Positions 7,263 through 17,004 are shown, counted from the first letter of the stretch. The stretch is 45,011 nt of DNA from Mycobacterium sp. shizuoka-1 (GCF_002723835.1 NZ_BEWG01000033.1:93043-138053), one strand, 5' to 3'. The notes: a model not told the origin generated them from the letters alone. Numbers and translations are program-made.

Positions 7263-8848
7263 GATGCGGTTCCTTCCAATTGCGGCTGGGGTTCGGCGGC
7301 GGTCATGGCGGGCAGGGTGAAGCGGAAACAGGTTCCGCCGTCGTAGGAGGTGTCGATCCAGATGTCGCCGCCGTGGTGCTCGACGATCTTCTTGACCAGT
7401 GCCAGGCCGATCCCGGTGCCGGCGTACGCATCTCGGCCATGCAGTCGTTGGAAGATCACGAACACCTTGTCGACGAACTCGTCGGCGATACCGATCCCGT
7501 TGTCGGAGAAGGTGAACATCCACTGTCCCTCGTGGTCACCCGCGCCGGGTTCACAGGTGATGGCGATGCGGGGGGCCTGGTCGTCACGGCGGAACTTCAC
7601 GGCGTTGCTCACCAGGTTCTGCCACATCATCGTCAGCAGTGTCGGATCGCCCAGCACCCGTGGCAGGTCGCCGGACCGGGTGATCTCGGCACCGGTCTCC
7701 TCGATGGCGGTTGCCACGTTGGCGATCGCGGCATCGAGCACGGTGTCGAGGTTCACCTTGACCTGGGTGGCGTTCAGTCGGCCGACTCGGGAGAACGTCA
7801 GCAAGTCGTTGATCAGCACCTGCATCCGCTTGGCGCCGTCGACGGCGAAATCGATGTACTGGATGCCGCGTTCGTCGAGTTGGTCTCCGTAACGCTTCTC
7901 CAGCAGCTGGCAGAACGAGGCGACCTTGCGCAGCGGCTCCTGCAGGTCGTGGGAGGCCACGTAGGCGAACTGCTCGAGTTCGGCGTTCGAGCGGCGCAGC
8001 TCGTCGGCTTGTTCGTCCAGTTGACTACGCGCGGCGCTGGATGCCTCGAGTTCCTCCACGATGCGCCGCCGCATGTCTTCCACGTCGGCGGCGATGGCGC
8101 GGATGTCCTTGGGGCCCTGTGGGTCGATGTGTTCGCCGAAGCTGCCACCGGTGATCCGCCGGCACGCCGCGGCCAGCGACTCCAGCGGGCGGGTGACGGC
8201 GTTGCGGATCAGGATCGCGATGGCGAATCCGGTGATCACGAACGCGGCGATGACGGTGGCGAGGACTCGGTCACGCCAGGTCTTGGCCGTGTTGAGTTGA
8301 TCGAGCGCGTCGGTGCGCGCGCTGGCCAGATGCTCGTTCTGGGTGTCGAACAGTGCTCGCAGGGAATCGAATTGTGTCTTGCCGGCTTCGGCATTCGCCC
8401 TCGTCAAGCCGCTGGGCGACCCCGGCGTCACACTGGCGATCAACGGATCGGCATAGCGGCTGCGCCACGCGGCCGCAGCCTGTTCGATTGCGTCCAGATC
8501 GCCGATGAGGTCCGGGCGGCCCGCCAGCTGCTGTCGAATGCGTTGCGCAGCCTCCTGTTCGGACTTCTGCCCGTCGTAGTAGGGGGCGAGGAATTGTGCG
8601 TCGGCGGCGATCACGTAACCGCGGATCGCGGTCTCCTGGTCGCGCAGGGCTGCCTGGAGCTGGTAGGCGGCGATGCGAGCGGGCTGGATGTCGTCGACGA
8701 GTTGGCGGCTCGTGTCGTCGGTGCGGTTCAGCAGCACCGCGGCCAGAAGTGCGCCGCCGAACACGACGACGCCGACCACTACCAGGACCAGGTTGAGCCA
8801 GCCCCGCACTGTCATGCCGGACAGCCGGGTGCCCTCGACCTCTTTCAT
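7259..8848 (-). CDS. Sensor histidine kinase with CHASE3 domain
   Basis: This is a 529-residue membrane kinase. After a first membrane segment (about 15-40) comes an extracytoplasmic CHASE3-like helical domain with the QETAIRGYVIA motif. A second membrane segment follows near 200-220, then HAMP, a short coiled coil, HisKA with the phosphoacceptor His in FAYVASHDLQEPLRKV, and HATPase_c with NLVSNAVKF, DNGIGI and GTGIGLALVKKI. It overlaps the receiver-PP2C stop by 4 bp upstream and the Rcp1-like regulator start by 4 bp downstream. The kinase domain resembles bacteriophytochrome-type kinases that pair with Rcp1-like regulators. The signal is unknown. Confidence 0.93.
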   Translation of the reverse strand: MKEVEGTRLSGMTVRGWLNLVLVVVGVVVFGGALLAAVLLNRTDDTSRQLVDDIQPARIAAYQLQAALRDQETAIRGYVIAADAQFLAPYYDGQKSEQEAAQRIRQQLAGRPDLIGDLDAIEQAAAAWRSRYADPLIASVTPGSPSGLTRANAEAGKTQFDSLRALFDTQNEHLASARTDALDQLNTAKTWRDRVLATVIAAFVITGFAIAILIRNAVTRPLESLAAACRRITGGSFGEHIDPQGPKDIRAIAADVEDMRRRIVEELEASSAARSQLDEQADELRRSNAELEQFAYVASHDLQEPLRKVASFCQLLEKRYGDQLDERGIQYIDFAVDGAKRMQVLINDLLTFSRVGRLNATQVKVNLDTVLDAAIANVATAIEETGAEITRSGDLPRVLGDPTLLTMMWQNLVSNAVKFRRDDQAPRIAITCEPGAGDHEGQWMFTFSDNGIGIADEFVDKVFVIFQRLHGRDAYAGTGIGLALVKKIVEHHGGDIWIDTSYDGGTCFRFTLPAMTAAEPQPQLEGTAS

Positions 8849-10056
8849 CGGCGGGTCCGCTGGACCCGCACCACCGCGATGTCGTCGGTGATCCCGCCGT
8901 TCGACTGGGCACGGGCTTCGGCCCCTTCGATGAGGGACACGACGAACTCGGGGCCGGGCAGTGTGGCGAGCGAACGGGCGAGTTCCAACAGGCCGTCCTC
9001 GCCCAGGCGTTGGTTGCCCACGCCGGAATGCCCTTCGAACAGGCCGTCGGTGAGCAACACCAACCCATGCCCGTCGGGCAGCTCCAGCTCGTTCTGCGGC
9101 CACTGTTGCGCGCCCAGCCCCAGTGCCGGTCCGGCCGGGGGCTCGAGCCATTCGACGGTGCCCGGCCCGTGCAGCAGCATCCCGGGGTGGCCGGCGCGGA
9201 CGGCGGTGAACCCCCGCCCGTCCGGCCAGAGCGCCACGCTGAGCACTGTGGCGAAAATTCCGGATCCGGCTCGCTCGGCGCGCAGGATCTGTTCCAGGCG
9301 GCGCATGCGTTCGTTGCCGCGCAGTCCGGCAAAAGTCAAGGCGCGCCAGGCGATTCGCAGCGCGGCACCCAGCGCCGCCTCGTCGGGACCATGACCGGAC
9401 ACGTCGCCGACCATCACATGCACGGTGCCGTCGGGGGTTTGGACCACGTCGAAGAAGTCGCCGCCCAGCAGGGCGTTCTCCCGGCTGGGACGGTACTGGG
9501 TGACGATCGTGACCCCCGGATCGTCGTCGAGCAGGGGCAATGGCAGCAGCGCTCGTTCCAGCCTGGCGTTCTCCTGAGCGCGCGCCTGACTGGTGTGCAG
9601 ATCGACGGCGGTGAGCTCGGCGCGCTTACGTTCGATGGCGTAGAGCAGTGAGCGGTGCAACGTCTCGGGTTCGACGTGGCCCTTCACGAGGTAGTCCTGG
9701 GCGCCGGAGGCCATCGCGGACATGCCGAAGTGTTCGTCGTTGAGGCCGGTGAGCACGACGATCGGCAGCGTGGCATCGATCTTGGCGATCCGGTCGACGG
9801 CCGAGATACCGTTCGCGTCCGGCAGGTTGAGATCCAGCAGCACACAATCGGGCCGACCGGTCGACAGTGTCTCTTCGGCGATGGCGATCGACGCCGCCCA
9901 CTCGACGGTGATGTCGGCGCCGGCGTCGTCGATCAGCTCCTCGACCAGTAGGGCGTCGCCCCGGTCGTCCTCGATCAGCAGCAGCGAAATAGGCCGCTTG
10001 TTGGCGCCGGCGAAGCCGGAGGGGTTGAGCACCTCTGGGTCATACGATGCGCGCAT
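8845..10056 (-). CDS. Response regulator fused to a PP2C-type (RsbU-like) phosphatase
   Basis: This 403-residue protein has an N-terminal receiver domain (about 22-145, phosphoacceptor Asp75 in LLDLNLP), a short coiled linker, and a SpoIIE/RsbU-type PP2C phosphatase (about 185-400). The metal-site motifs are GGDFFDV, VGDVSGHG, LLTDGLFE and ITDDIAVV. Proteins of this build dephosphorylate anti-anti-sigma factors, which releases an alternative sigma factor. No sigma or anti-sigma gene lies in the window, so the target is encoded elsewhere. It heads the three-gene phosphorelay operon. ATG 10056 has a weak AAGGA upstream. Confidence 0.92.
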   Translation of the reverse strand: MRASYDPEVLNPSGFAGANKRPISLLLIEDDRGDALLVEELIDDAGADITVEWAASIAIAEETLSTGRPDCVLLDLNLPDANGISAVDRIAKIDATLPIVVLTGLNDEHFGMSAMASGAQDYLVKGHVEPETLHRSLLYAIERKRAELTAVDLHTSQARAQENARLERALLPLPLLDDDPGVTIVTQYRPSRENALLGGDFFDVVQTPDGTVHVMVGDVSGHGPDEAALGAALRIAWRALTFAGLRGNERMRRLEQILRAERAGSGIFATVLSVALWPDGRGFTAVRAGHPGMLLHGPGTVEWLEPPAGPALGLGAQQWPQNELELPDGHGLVLLTDGLFEGHSGVGNQRLGEDGLLELARSLATLPGPEFVVSLIEGAEARAQSNGGITDDIAVVRVQRTRR

Positions 10057-10172
10057 GGGCCATCAGATCCTTGTGTTCAGATCGGCCGCGCTTTGACCTA
10101 GGTAGTGGTTAGACAACATACCGACCCTACCGGGCTGGACCCATGACGCCCAATCGAGCCGGTGGCGGTGTG

Positions 10173-10685
10173 TCATGAGTGGCGGGCCGTGCCGGTCAGC
10201 GGCTGCCCGTCGGCGCCCTGCAGCAGGCAGATCACCGTGCTCGGGAACGGGTTGTCCGATGTTCGGTCCTGATCGGAGTCGATGAGGTAGGTGCTGGTGT
10301 AGGTCGCGGCGCGGGGAGCCCCGGTGTAGCGCTCGAGCCCGGTGGCGCATTCGGTGGTGGCGACGTCGGCCAGGGCCGCGTTCACCGGAATCGGGGCGCG
10401 CAGATACGCCTCGGCCCGATGCGGCCGGGCGCAATCGACGACGTCGACCATCACCACCGCCGGGTCGGCGGGTGGCGGGTCGGCCAGGCAGTCGCCGGCG
10501 GTCAGGTCCACCCACTTCACGCTGCGCGCAGACGACGCCGGTGCGGCTGCCGCAGTGGTGGTCGAACTGGTCGATCCGGCGGTGTCTGTGGTGGTCAGCG
10601 TGGGTGTGGTGTAACTGCTCTCACCGCAGGCCGTCATCGCGGTGAGGCCGATTCCGGCCACCGCGCCCCAAGCCGTCCCGCGCAT
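10173..10685 (-). CDS. Septum-formation-family lipoprotein
   Basis: This is a 170-residue lipoprotein. The N-terminus (MRGTAWGAVAGIGLTAMTAC) is a short signal peptide ending in a lipobox with Cys20 as the expected lipidated residue. A Thr/Ser/Ala-rich linker of about 30 residues follows. The C-terminal domain has WVDLTAGDCL and VVDCARPHRAEAY, the Cys/His pattern of the actinobacterial septum-formation (DUF4190-like) family, with two further cysteines that could form disulfides. ATG 10685 has GAGG upstream. The frame stays open upstream but that part looks non-coding. Its exact role is unknown. Confidence 0.78.
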   Translation of the reverse strand: MRGTAWGAVAGIGLTAMTACGESSYTTPTLTTTDTAGSTSSTTTAAAAPASSARSVKWVDLTAGDCLADPPPADPAVVMVDVVDCARPHRAEAYLRAPIPVNAALADVATTECATGLERYTGAPRAATYTSTYLIDSDQDRTSDNPFPSTVICLLQGADGQPLTGTARHS

Positions 10686-10733
10686 GTCCTCGTGTTTACC
10701 CGACAGCATCAATCGGGTACAGCACTTCCCACC

Positions 10734-11081
10734 ATGACGATCACGAGCATTGCCAAGCTGACCGTTGCGGGCCTGGCCGCCGCCGTGACCATCGGGGCCG
10801 GTCTGGCCCAGGCCGATCCGCCTGGTCCACCCGGTCCACCCGGGCCGCCGTGGGTGCCCGGCGGGCCTGGGGTCAACGCGGGCGGACCTGGAAATCCCCT
10901 GCCGCCGGGGCAGGGCTATCTGCCGCCACCCGGCCATCGTGGCGATATCGACGGTGTGGTGCCGGTATGGGCACCGCCGCCGCCGCCACCGCCGCCGTGG
11001 GCGCCCTGGCTGCCGGTGGTCTGGAACGCCGACCTACCCGCTTGGGGAGTCTGGTGGAACGGCGGTTTCATCCGGTTGTGA
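10734..11081 (+). CDS. Small secreted proline- and glycine-rich protein
   Basis: This is a 115-residue protein with a Sec signal peptide (MTITSIAKLTVAGLAAAVTIGAG...) and likely cleavage after AQA (about residue 27). The mature part is low complexity, with tandem GPP repeats, a run of eight prolines near residues 82-90, and a Trp-rich tail (WNADLPAWGVWWNGG). Similar short exported Pro-rich proteins are common in mycobacteria and have no assigned function. It is divergent from the septum-formation-family lipoprotein with 48 bp between the start codons. Confidence 0.7.
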   Translation: MTITSIAKLTVAGLAAAVTIGAGLAQADPPGPPGPPGPPWVPGGPGVNAGGPGNPLPPGQGYLPPPGHRGDIDGVVPVWAPPPPPPPPWAPWLPVVWNADLPAWGVWWNGGFIRL

Positions 11082-11091
11082 GCCGGCGGGC

Positions 11092-11283
11092 TCACCAGCT
11101 GGTGTCCCGCTCGCGGACATAGGCGAGCAGCGCCGGGTCGGCCGAGCTGAACCGGTCGACCTCCTCGCCGCCGTCACAGCGATACAGGGCGACGGTCACC
11201 GAGTGGGCGTGACGATCGAGCACCGCCCAGTGGGCGCCGGCATCCTCCCAACGCTTCAACTGGGCCACCGGGTCATCGCGCAT
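11092..11283 (-). CDS. Small conserved-looking hypothetical protein
   Basis: This is a 63-residue protein starting MRDDPVAQLKRWEDAGAHW. It is compact, soluble and slightly acidic, with the pattern AVLDRHAHSVTVALYRCDGG and a C-terminal RERDTSW. The frame extends upstream to 11403 without a better start. I recognise the general type from mycobacterial genomes but know no function. It converges on the Pro-rich protein gene with 10 bp between stops. Confidence 0.55.
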   Translation of the reverse strand: MRDDPVAQLKRWEDAGAHWAVLDRHAHSVTVALYRCDGGEEVDRFSSADPALLAYVRERDTSW

Positions 11284-11442
11284 GGGTCCATCATGACGCG
11301 ATCCCAGGCTCGGACTGTCAGAATCCGTTGGCCACGATAGGAATTCACCCGTCGGTCGTTGCGCTACGCGAACTCCGCCCGGTGGACGTGGCACGTCTGG
11401 CACAGTTGGGGTCCGGGGCGCACAGGCAGTGAGGAGTCAACG

Positions 11443-11877
11443 GTGCAGCACTGGGCAGCGGTCGCGGTGGCTGCGGTGTTCCTCTGGCTCGGGATGGTGC
11501 TGGCGATCTCTTTCCTGGAGGCGCCGCTGAAATTCCGGGCTCCCGGCATCACCATCCAGCTCGGATTGGGGATCGGCCGGCTCGTCTTCCGCGCGCTCAA
11601 TGCCTGCGAAGCGGTGCTGGCCGCGATCGTCGTGGCCGCGTTGGTGGTCGGCACACCCGGTGCCGGTGTCACCGCGGCTGTCCTGGTGGCCATCGGTGCC
11701 CTGCTGATCCAAGTGATCGGGGTGCGGCCGGCCCTGAGGCGACGCTCTGACGCGGTGCTGGCCGACGCCGGCCAGGCGGAGGCCGGCCGGTCCCGCGCGC
11801 ATTACGTCTACGTCGTGTTCGAAGTGATCAAGGTGGCCGCGCTGCTCGTGGGCGGCGTCGAGTTGCTCAACTTCTGA
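11443..11877 (+). CDS. Four-helix integral membrane protein
   Basis: This is a 144-residue protein with about four transmembrane segments (about 3-22, 45-68, 72-92 and 122-142). The GTG start at 11443 is supported by GAGGAG 6 nt upstream. An SFLEAPLKFRAPG motif between helices 1 and 2 suggests a conserved family, but no function can be assigned. The stop codon overlaps a possible start of the cupin gene, and the cupin start used here is 11 bp downstream, so the two form an operon. Confidence 0.7.
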   Translation: MQHWAAVAVAAVFLWLGMVLAISFLEAPLKFRAPGITIQLGLGIGRLVFRALNACEAVLAAIVVAALVVGTPGAGVTAAVLVAIGALLIQVIGVRPALRRRSDAVLADAGQAEAGRSRAHYVYVVFEVIKVAALLVGGVELLNF

Positions 11878-11888
11878 TGGAGGAAGTC

Positions 11889-12221
11889 ATGGATTCGGTT
11901 TCGTTGTCGGCGCTGGCCGACGAACACCTGGCCGCGGCCCGCTCGTCGAACAGCGGGCGATCGGCGCACACCGTTCACGGGGGCCACGACCATCAGCTGC
12001 GGCAGACGGTGATCGCCCTGGCGGGCGGGCGTGACCTCAGCGAGCACCACAGCCCGGGGGAGACCACGCTGCAGGTGCTGCGCGGCACCGTGCGGCTGAC
12101 CACGGCCGAGGACACCTGGGAGGGGCGCGAAGGCGATCTGCTGGTCGTCCCTCGCGAACGGCACGGCCTGCACGCGGTCGACGACGCGGTGATCCTGCTG
12201 ACGGTGCTGGCCGACAGCTAG
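11889..12221 (+). CDS. Cupin-domain protein
   Basis: This is a 110-residue single cupin. The two cupin motifs are visible as LSEHHSPGETTLQVLRGTVRL (shortened metal-ligand motif with His-His and Glu) and GDLLVVPRERHGLHAVDD with a conserved His. ATG 11889 was chosen over ATG 11877 because GGAGGAAGTC precedes it at ideal spacing. Small cupins of this sort often bind a metal and a small ligand or act as sensors. It follows the membrane protein gene in the same operon and converges on the DUF190 gene with a 4-bp overlap of the two 3' ends. Confidence 0.75.
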   Translation: MDSVSLSALADEHLAAARSSNSGRSAHTVHGGHDHQLRQTVIALAGGRDLSEHHSPGETTLQVLRGTVRLTTAEDTWEGREGDLLVVPRERHGLHAVDDAVILLTVLADS

Positions 12222-13285
12222 TAGCGGTAGTCGGCCAGGTCGGTGGCCCCGCGGCGCTCGCCGCCGTCGAGCATCACCAAGGCGGGCACCATCTCGCAGG
12301 TCACCAGGCCGTGCGAGCCCGTCACCTCATCGATCAGATCGAAACATCCCGCGATCACCTCGGGGGTGTCGACGACGATCGTGGTCACCGGTACCTGACG
12401 GCCGTACTGGATGAGCCTGTCTCCGTGCGGTTTGTGGTCACCGTGGAAGCCCCAGATTCCGCGCAATACCGTTGCACCGCTGACTGTTCCGGATTCCCAG
12501 AGCTTGCGCACCAGGGCGCGGTGGATCGGCGCGCCGTCGTAGTGGGTGGATTCGGAGGTGTAGATCATCAGCTTCTGGCGCAATTCGCGGCCGTGGGCGT
12601 CGACGGCAGGCAGCGCCGGCGGGCGCGCCAGCAATTGGCCGTCGCGTTTGCACACACCGATGCGCTCGACGGTGATCAGCGGCTGGTAGAGCACCTCCTC
12701 GAGGCCGGGCAGCACCTGCTGCACCTGGGCTCGGGTGCCGACCGCGATGACCATCACCGGCACGTCGATGTTGCGGCTGAAGAAATGGGCGCGGCGGCGC
12801 TGACCGTGTGCGGTGCCGTCGACGCCGAGGAACACGGTGGCCCCGGCGAAGCCATGGCGGTGGAGCAGATCGCACACCGCGTAGTAGCCGGGCAGACCGT
12901 TCACCCGGCGGCGCCGGCCGATGTAGATCGTGAGTTTGACGGCGTCGCCGTCGGGCATCGGCGCCTGCGCCAGATCGCTGCCGAGCAGCTGGGCCCTTTC
13001 CAGGGTGATCAGGCCGCGCGGGGTCATCTCGACCACGTCGCCGATCAGCGCGCCGATCACCTCCTCGGTGTCGACGGCGGCGATCGCGACCGGCGGGTCC
13101 TCCGAGAGAGTCAGCGACTGATCGCTGCGGATCACGTGGCGCGGACCGAAGCTGGCGATCCCGCGCAGCATCACACTGGCGGCCACCTGATGTTCGGCGT
13201 AGGTGTCGAGCATGGCCTCGGCCAGGAATCGCGAGCCGGCCCGGGCCCGCTCACCGAAGTAGGTGGTCAGCTTGAGATGGGTCAT
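12218..13285 (-). CDS. Triple DUF190-domain protein
   Basis: This 355-residue protein consists of three tandem DUF190 units (about 1-105, 113-215 and 240-340). Each begins with a KLTTYFGE, KLTIYIGR or KLMIYTSE strand, followed by a helix, a GATVLRGI/GFG-type turn and a VPV...IAVDT strand. DUF190 proteins are small PII-like ferredoxin-fold proteins often encoded beside crcB fluoride channels. It is the third gene of the crcB-crcB-DUF190 operon, with its ATG overlapping the preceding crcB stop by 4 bp. A fusion of three units in one chain is less common than a single domain. A regulatory or sensing role for the fluoride exporter is inferred from context. Confidence 0.85.
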   Translation of the reverse strand: MTHLKLTTYFGERARAGSRFLAEAMLDTYAEHQVAASVMLRGIASFGPRHVIRSDQSLTLSEDPPVAIAAVDTEEVIGALIGDVVEMTPRGLITLERAQLLGSDLAQAPMPDGDAVKLTIYIGRRRRVNGLPGYYAVCDLLHRHGFAGATVFLGVDGTAHGQRRRAHFFSRNIDVPVMVIAVGTRAQVQQVLPGLEEVLYQPLITVERIGVCKRDGQLLARPPALPAVDAHGRELRQKLMIYTSESTHYDGAPIHRALVRKLWESGTVSGATVLRGIWGFHGDHKPHGDRLIQYGRQVPVTTIVVDTPEVIAGCFDLIDEVTGSHGLVTCEMVPALVMLDGGERRGATDLADYRY

Positions 13286-13647
13286 ATCAGGCTCGCGATC
13301 CACTGGCCCAGCATGGCGGCGGGCAGACCGAGGGCCACGCTCACGACGACGTTGGCCACGGCCGGCTTGATCTGGCGCTCCTCGGTGAGGCGCTGGGTTT
13401 CCAGCATCCAGGTCGAGAAGGTGGTGTAGGCGCCGACGAAGGCGGTGCCGGCCAGCAGTGCGGCCTGGTGGCTCAGTGTCAATCCGGTGATGAAGCCCAG
13501 CAGCACCGCACCGGAGATGTTGACCGTCAGCGTGCCGAACGGGAAGGACCGGGCGGCGCGGCGGGCGACGGCCTTGTCGACCATGAAACGGGCCACCGAG
13601 CCGAGTCCGCCGATCACGAGCACACCGGCCCATACCGCGACGCTCAC
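13282..13647 (-). CDS. crcB: Fluoride channel CrcB/FluC, second copy of the pair
   Basis: This is a 121-residue membrane protein with four transmembrane helices. It has the CrcB hallmark residues, with Asn in [16 protein letters not shown] and the TFSTWMLE motif on helix 3. CrcB/FluC proteins form dual-topology dimeric fluoride channels. The GTG start at 13647 overlaps the upstream crcB stop by 4 bp. The open frame continues upstream but only as an antisense shadow. Two adjacent crcB genes usually encode the two oppositely oriented halves of a heterodimeric channel. Confidence 0.92.
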   Translation of the reverse strand: MSVAVWAGVLVIGGLGSVARFMVDKAVARRAARSFPFGTLTVNISGAVLLGFITGLTLSHQAALLAGTAFVGAYTTFSTWMLETQRLTEERQIKPAVANVVVSVALGLPAAMLGQWIASLI

Positions 13648-14042
13648 GCGCGGATCCTGACCCGGCGGACCATGACGGTCGCGGTGTACACCGCCGCCAG
13701 GCCCGCGGCGATACTGGCCACGGTGTAGCCGGCGGCGAGGCCGTAGTGGTGGTGCTCGATCATCCGCACCGTCTCCACCTGCATGGTGGAGAACGTCGTC
13801 AACCCGCCACACAGACCGGTGCCCAGCAGCGGCCGACGGTAGCTCGAGACCGGCAGCCGTTCCAGCAGTCGGGTGGTGAAGTAGCCCAGCAGGAACGCCC
13901 CGACAATGTTGACCACGAACGTCGCCCAGGGCCACCGGGCCGGATCGGTCACGAGCAGCGTGGCCAGGCCGGCGCGGGCGGCGGTGCCGATGGCGCCGCC
14001 GGCGAACACCGCAGCCAATTCACGGTTGTCATGGCCGAACAT
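13644..14042 (-). CDS. crcB: Fluoride channel CrcB/FluC, first copy of the pair
   Basis: This is a 132-residue four-helix membrane protein with the CrcB signatures [15 protein letters not shown] and [10 protein letters not shown]. It is the first gene of the operon crcB-crcB-DUF190. ATG 14042 is preferred over the in-frame TTG at 14048 because AAGGGGG lies 6-7 nt upstream of the ATG. The two CrcB proteins are expected to assemble as a heterodimer that exports fluoride. I looked for a fluoride riboswitch in the 68 bp upstream and did not find a convincing one. Confidence 0.92.
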   Translation of the reverse strand: MFGHDNRELAAVFAGGAIGTAARAGLATLLVTDPARWPWATFVVNIVGAFLLGYFTTRLLERLPVSSYRRPLLGTGLCGGLTTFSTMQVETVRMIEHHHYGLAAGYTVASIAAGLAAVYTATVMVRRVRIRA

Positions 14043-14110
14043 GGGCAACCCCCTTAACCGTCGATGAATCCGCGAGCAAGTATCGCCCTTGGGAAGGCAG
14101 AATTGGCGCC

Positions 14111-15745
14111 ATGGCGGCTAACCCCCGCGCCGGTAAGCCGGCGCTTCCCGAAGACCTCGTCGATCTGCCCCATCTGGTGACCGCGTACTACACGGTGCAC
14201 CCCGACCCCGACGACGTCGACCAGCAGGTGGTGTTCGGCACCTCGGGACATCGCGGCTCCAGTCTGGACGGGGCGTTCAACGAGGCGCACATCCTGGCCA
14301 CCACACAGGCGATTGTGGAGTACCGAGCTGGGCAGGGCACCACCGGCCCGCTGTTCATCGGCCGCGACACGCACGGGTTGTCCGAGCCGGCGTGGGTGTC
14401 GGCGCTGGAGGTGCTGGCCGCCAACGACGTTGTGGCGATGATCGATTCGGCCGACCGCTACACACCGACGCCGGCGGTCAGCCATGCCATTCTGGCCTAC
14501 AACCGCGGGCTGAAGTCCGGACCCGCCGACGGGATCGTCGTCACCCCGTCGCACAACCCGCCGCGCGACGGCGGGTTCAAGTACAACCCGCCCAACGGTG
14601 GTCCGGCCGACACCGACGCCACCAGTGCGATTGCCAAGCGCGCCAACGAGATTCTGCGCGGTGGCCTGGCCGAGGTGAAGCGAGTACCGCTTTCCCGGGC
14701 TCTGCACAGCGCGCAGCGCCACGACTACCTCGACGCCTACGTCTCGGACCTGCCCAATGTCGTCGACATCCACGCGATCCGCGCCGAGAAGATCCGCATC
14801 GGCGCCGATCCGCTGGGCGGGGCCAGTGTCGACTACTGGGGGGCCATCGCCGAGCGGCACGGCCTCGACCTGACCGTGGTCAATCCACTGGTCGACGCGA
14901 CATGGCGGTTCATGACGCTGGATACCGATGGCAAGATCCGGATGGACTGCAGCTCGCCGAACGCGATGGCGTCGCTCATCGCCAACCGTGACTCCTATCA
15001 GATCGCCACCGGCAACGACGCCGACTCCGACCGGCACGGCATCGTCACGCCGGATGCCGGGTTGATGAACCCCAACCACTATCTGGCCGTGGCGATCGAC
15101 TACCTGTACTCGCACCGACCCGACTGGCCGGCCAGCGTCGCCGTCGGCAAGACGGCCGTCAGCTCCTCGATCATCGACCGGGTGGTGGCCGGCCTGGGCC
15201 GCAAGCTCATCGAGGTCCCGGTCGGCTTCAAATGGTTCGTCGACGGGTTGATCAGCGGCACAATCGGTTTCGGTGGAGAGGAGTCGGCGGGCGCGTCGTT
15301 CCTGCGCCGGGACGGGTCGGTGTGGACCACCGACAAGGACGGGATCATCATGGCCCTGCTGGCCTCGGAGATCCTGGCCGTGACCGGGTCATCGCCGTCG
15401 CAGCGCTACGCCGAGCTGGCCGAGAAGTACGGGGCGCCGATCTATGCCCGGGTCGACGCACCGGCCAACCGCGAGCAGAAGGCACGGCTGGCCAAGCTGT
15501 CGCCGGAGCAGGTCAGCGCCACCGAGCTGGCCGGTGAGCCGATCACCGCCAAGCTGACCACGGCGCCGGGCAACGGCGCGCCGCTGGGTGGGTTGAAGGT
15601 GACCACCGCCGACGGTTGGTTCGCCGCGCGTCCGTCGGGCACCGAGGACGTGTACAAGATCTACGCCGAGTCGTTCAAGGGCCCCGAGCATCTGGCGGAG
15701 GTGCAGGACGCCGCCCGTGAGGTGGTGAATACAGTCATCTCGTGA
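14111..15745 (+). CDS. pgm: Phosphoglucomutase (alpha-D-glucose phosphate-specific)
   Basis: This 544-residue enzyme interconverts glucose 1-phosphate and glucose 6-phosphate and supplies glycogen, trehalose and nucleotide-sugar synthesis. The catalytic phosphoserine is Ser147 in TPSHNPP. The magnesium-binding loop is [10 protein letters not shown] (Asp303, 305, 307). The sugar-binding motif GGEESAGAS and the phosphate-binding [12 protein letters not shown] near the C-terminus are intact. Length matches bacterial pgm. The MFS gene overlaps its stop codon by 4 bp. It is divergent from the crcB operon. Confidence 0.96.
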   Translation: MAANPRAGKPALPEDLVDLPHLVTAYYTVHPDPDDVDQQVVFGTSGHRGSSLDGAFNEAHILATTQAIVEYRAGQGTTGPLFIGRDTHGLSEPAWVSALEVLAANDVVAMIDSADRYTPTPAVSHAILAYNRGLKSGPADGIVVTPSHNPPRDGGFKYNPPNGGPADTDATSAIAKRANEILRGGLAEVKRVPLSRALHSAQRHDYLDAYVSDLPNVVDIHAIRAEKIRIGADPLGGASVDYWGAIAERHGLDLTVVNPLVDATWRFMTLDTDGKIRMDCSSPNAMASLIANRDSYQIATGNDADSDRHGIVTPDAGLMNPNHYLAVAIDYLYSHRPDWPASVAVGKTAVSSSIIDRVVAGLGRKLIEVPVGFKWFVDGLISGTIGFGGEESAGASFLRRDGSVWTTDKDGIIMALLASEILAVTGSSPSQRYAELAEKYGAPIYARVDAPANREQKARLAKLSPEQVSATELAGEPITAKLTTAPGNGAPLGGLKVTTADGWFAARPSGTEDVYKIYAESFKGPEHLAEVQDAAREVVNTVIS

Positions 15746-17004
15746 GTTCCGTCGCCGAGGGTGACTGTCCGTCGGAAGCGCAGGCCAAGCTTCCGCGGGA
15801 AGTCTGGGTCCTGATCGCCGCCAATGCGGTCATCGCCCTGGGCTACGGCGTGGTGGCGCCGGTGTTGCCGCAGTTCGCCCGCAACTTCGGCGTGAGCATC
15901 AGCGCGGCGACGTTTGTGATCACCGCCTTCGCCGTCATGCGGCTGATCTTCGCCCCGGCCTCGGGCATGCTGGTGCAGCGGCTGGGGGAGCGGCGCATCT
16001 ACGTCAGCGGCCTGCTGATCGTGGCGCTGTCGACCGGGGCGTGCGCATTCGCCCACACCTATTGGCAGCTGTTGCTGTTCCGGTCGCTGGGCGGCATCGG
16101 CTCGACGATGTTCTTCGTGTCGGCGCTCGGGCTGATGATCCGGATCAGCCCGCACGACGCCCGCGGCCGGGTGGCCGGGATGTTCTCCAGCGCGTTCCTG
16201 GTCGGCTCGGTGGCCGGCCCGCTGATGGGCAGTCTGACTGCCGGGCTGGGCCTGGCCGCGCCGTTCCTCATCTACGGCGCCGCGCTGCTGATCGCGGCCG
16301 CGGTGGTGTTCATCAGCCTGCGGCATTCGCATCTGGCCGCGCCGGCCCCGCCGGACGAGCTGACCGTCACGCTGGGGGTGGCGCTGCGCCATCGGGCCTA
16401 CCGGGCGGCGCTGCTGTCCAATTTTGCGACCGGGTGGTCGGCATTCGGGTTGCGGGTGGCCCTGGTGCCGTTGTTCATCACCGAGGCGCTGCATCGCGGG
16501 CCGGGGATCGCGGGTGCCGCGCTGGCCACGTTCGCGGCCGGGAACGTCGCGGCGGTGATCCCGTCGGGCCGCTTCTCCGACCGGACCGGTCGGCGCCCGC
16601 TGTTGATCGCGGGTCTGGCGGCCGCCGGGCTGACGACGGCGGTGGTCGGGGCGGCGACATCGCTGCCGGTGTTCCTGGTCGGCGCGTTCGTCGCCGGCGC
16701 GGGCACCGGGGTGTTCACCGCGCCGCAGCAGGCCGCGGTGGCCGACATCATCGGCAAGGCCCGAGGCGGGACCGCGGTGGCGACGTTCCAGATGATGTCG
16801 GACCTCGGGTCGATCGTCGGTTCCTTCGGGGTCGGGCAGATTGCCCAGCACTTCTCGTTCGAATCGGCGTTCGCGATCAGCGGCGCGATCCTGGTGCTGG
16901 CGGCGGTCGGCTGGCTGCTGGCTCCGGAAACCCGCGATGCCCCGCCGTTGGAGCCCACCCCACCGCGGCCGCTGGGCCCCGAGGCCGCGGGCGAGCTGCC
17001 GTAG
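15742..17004 (+). CDS. MFS transporter
   Basis: This 420-residue protein has about 12 transmembrane helices. The helix 2-3 loop motif is present as [16 protein letters not shown], and its second-half counterpart is [14 protein letters not shown]. The GTG start at 15742 overlaps the pgm stop (GTGA), so the two genes are co-translated. The pattern fits drug- or sugar-type proton antiporters of the DHA1 group, but the substrate cannot be read from sequence. The C-terminal tail is Pro-rich and cytoplasmic. No obvious truncation. Confidence 0.9.
   Translation: MSSVAEGDCPSEAQAKLPREVWVLIAANAVIALGYGVVAPVLPQFARNFGVSISAATFVITAFAVMRLIFAPASGMLVQRLGERRIYVSGLLIVALSTGACAFAHTYWQLLLFRSLGGIGSTMFFVSALGLMIRISPHDARGRVAGMFSSAFLVGSVAGPLMGSLTAGLGLAAPFLIYGAALLIAAAVVFISLRHSHLAAPAPPDELTVTLGVALRHRAYRAALLSNFATGWSAFGLRVALVPLFITEALHRGPGIAGAALATFAAGNVAAVIPSGRFSDRTGRRPLLIAGLAAAGLTTAVVGAATSLPVFLVGAFVAGAGTGVFTAPQQAAVADIIGKARGGTAVATFQMMSDLGSIVGSFGVGQIAQHFSFESAFAISGAILVLAAVGWLLAPETRDAPPLEPTPPRPLGPEAAGELP

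Noticed and set aside
14043..14110. Fluoride riboswitch upstream of crcB
   Set aside because: I could not lay out the conserved pseudoknot and core sequences in this short stretch.
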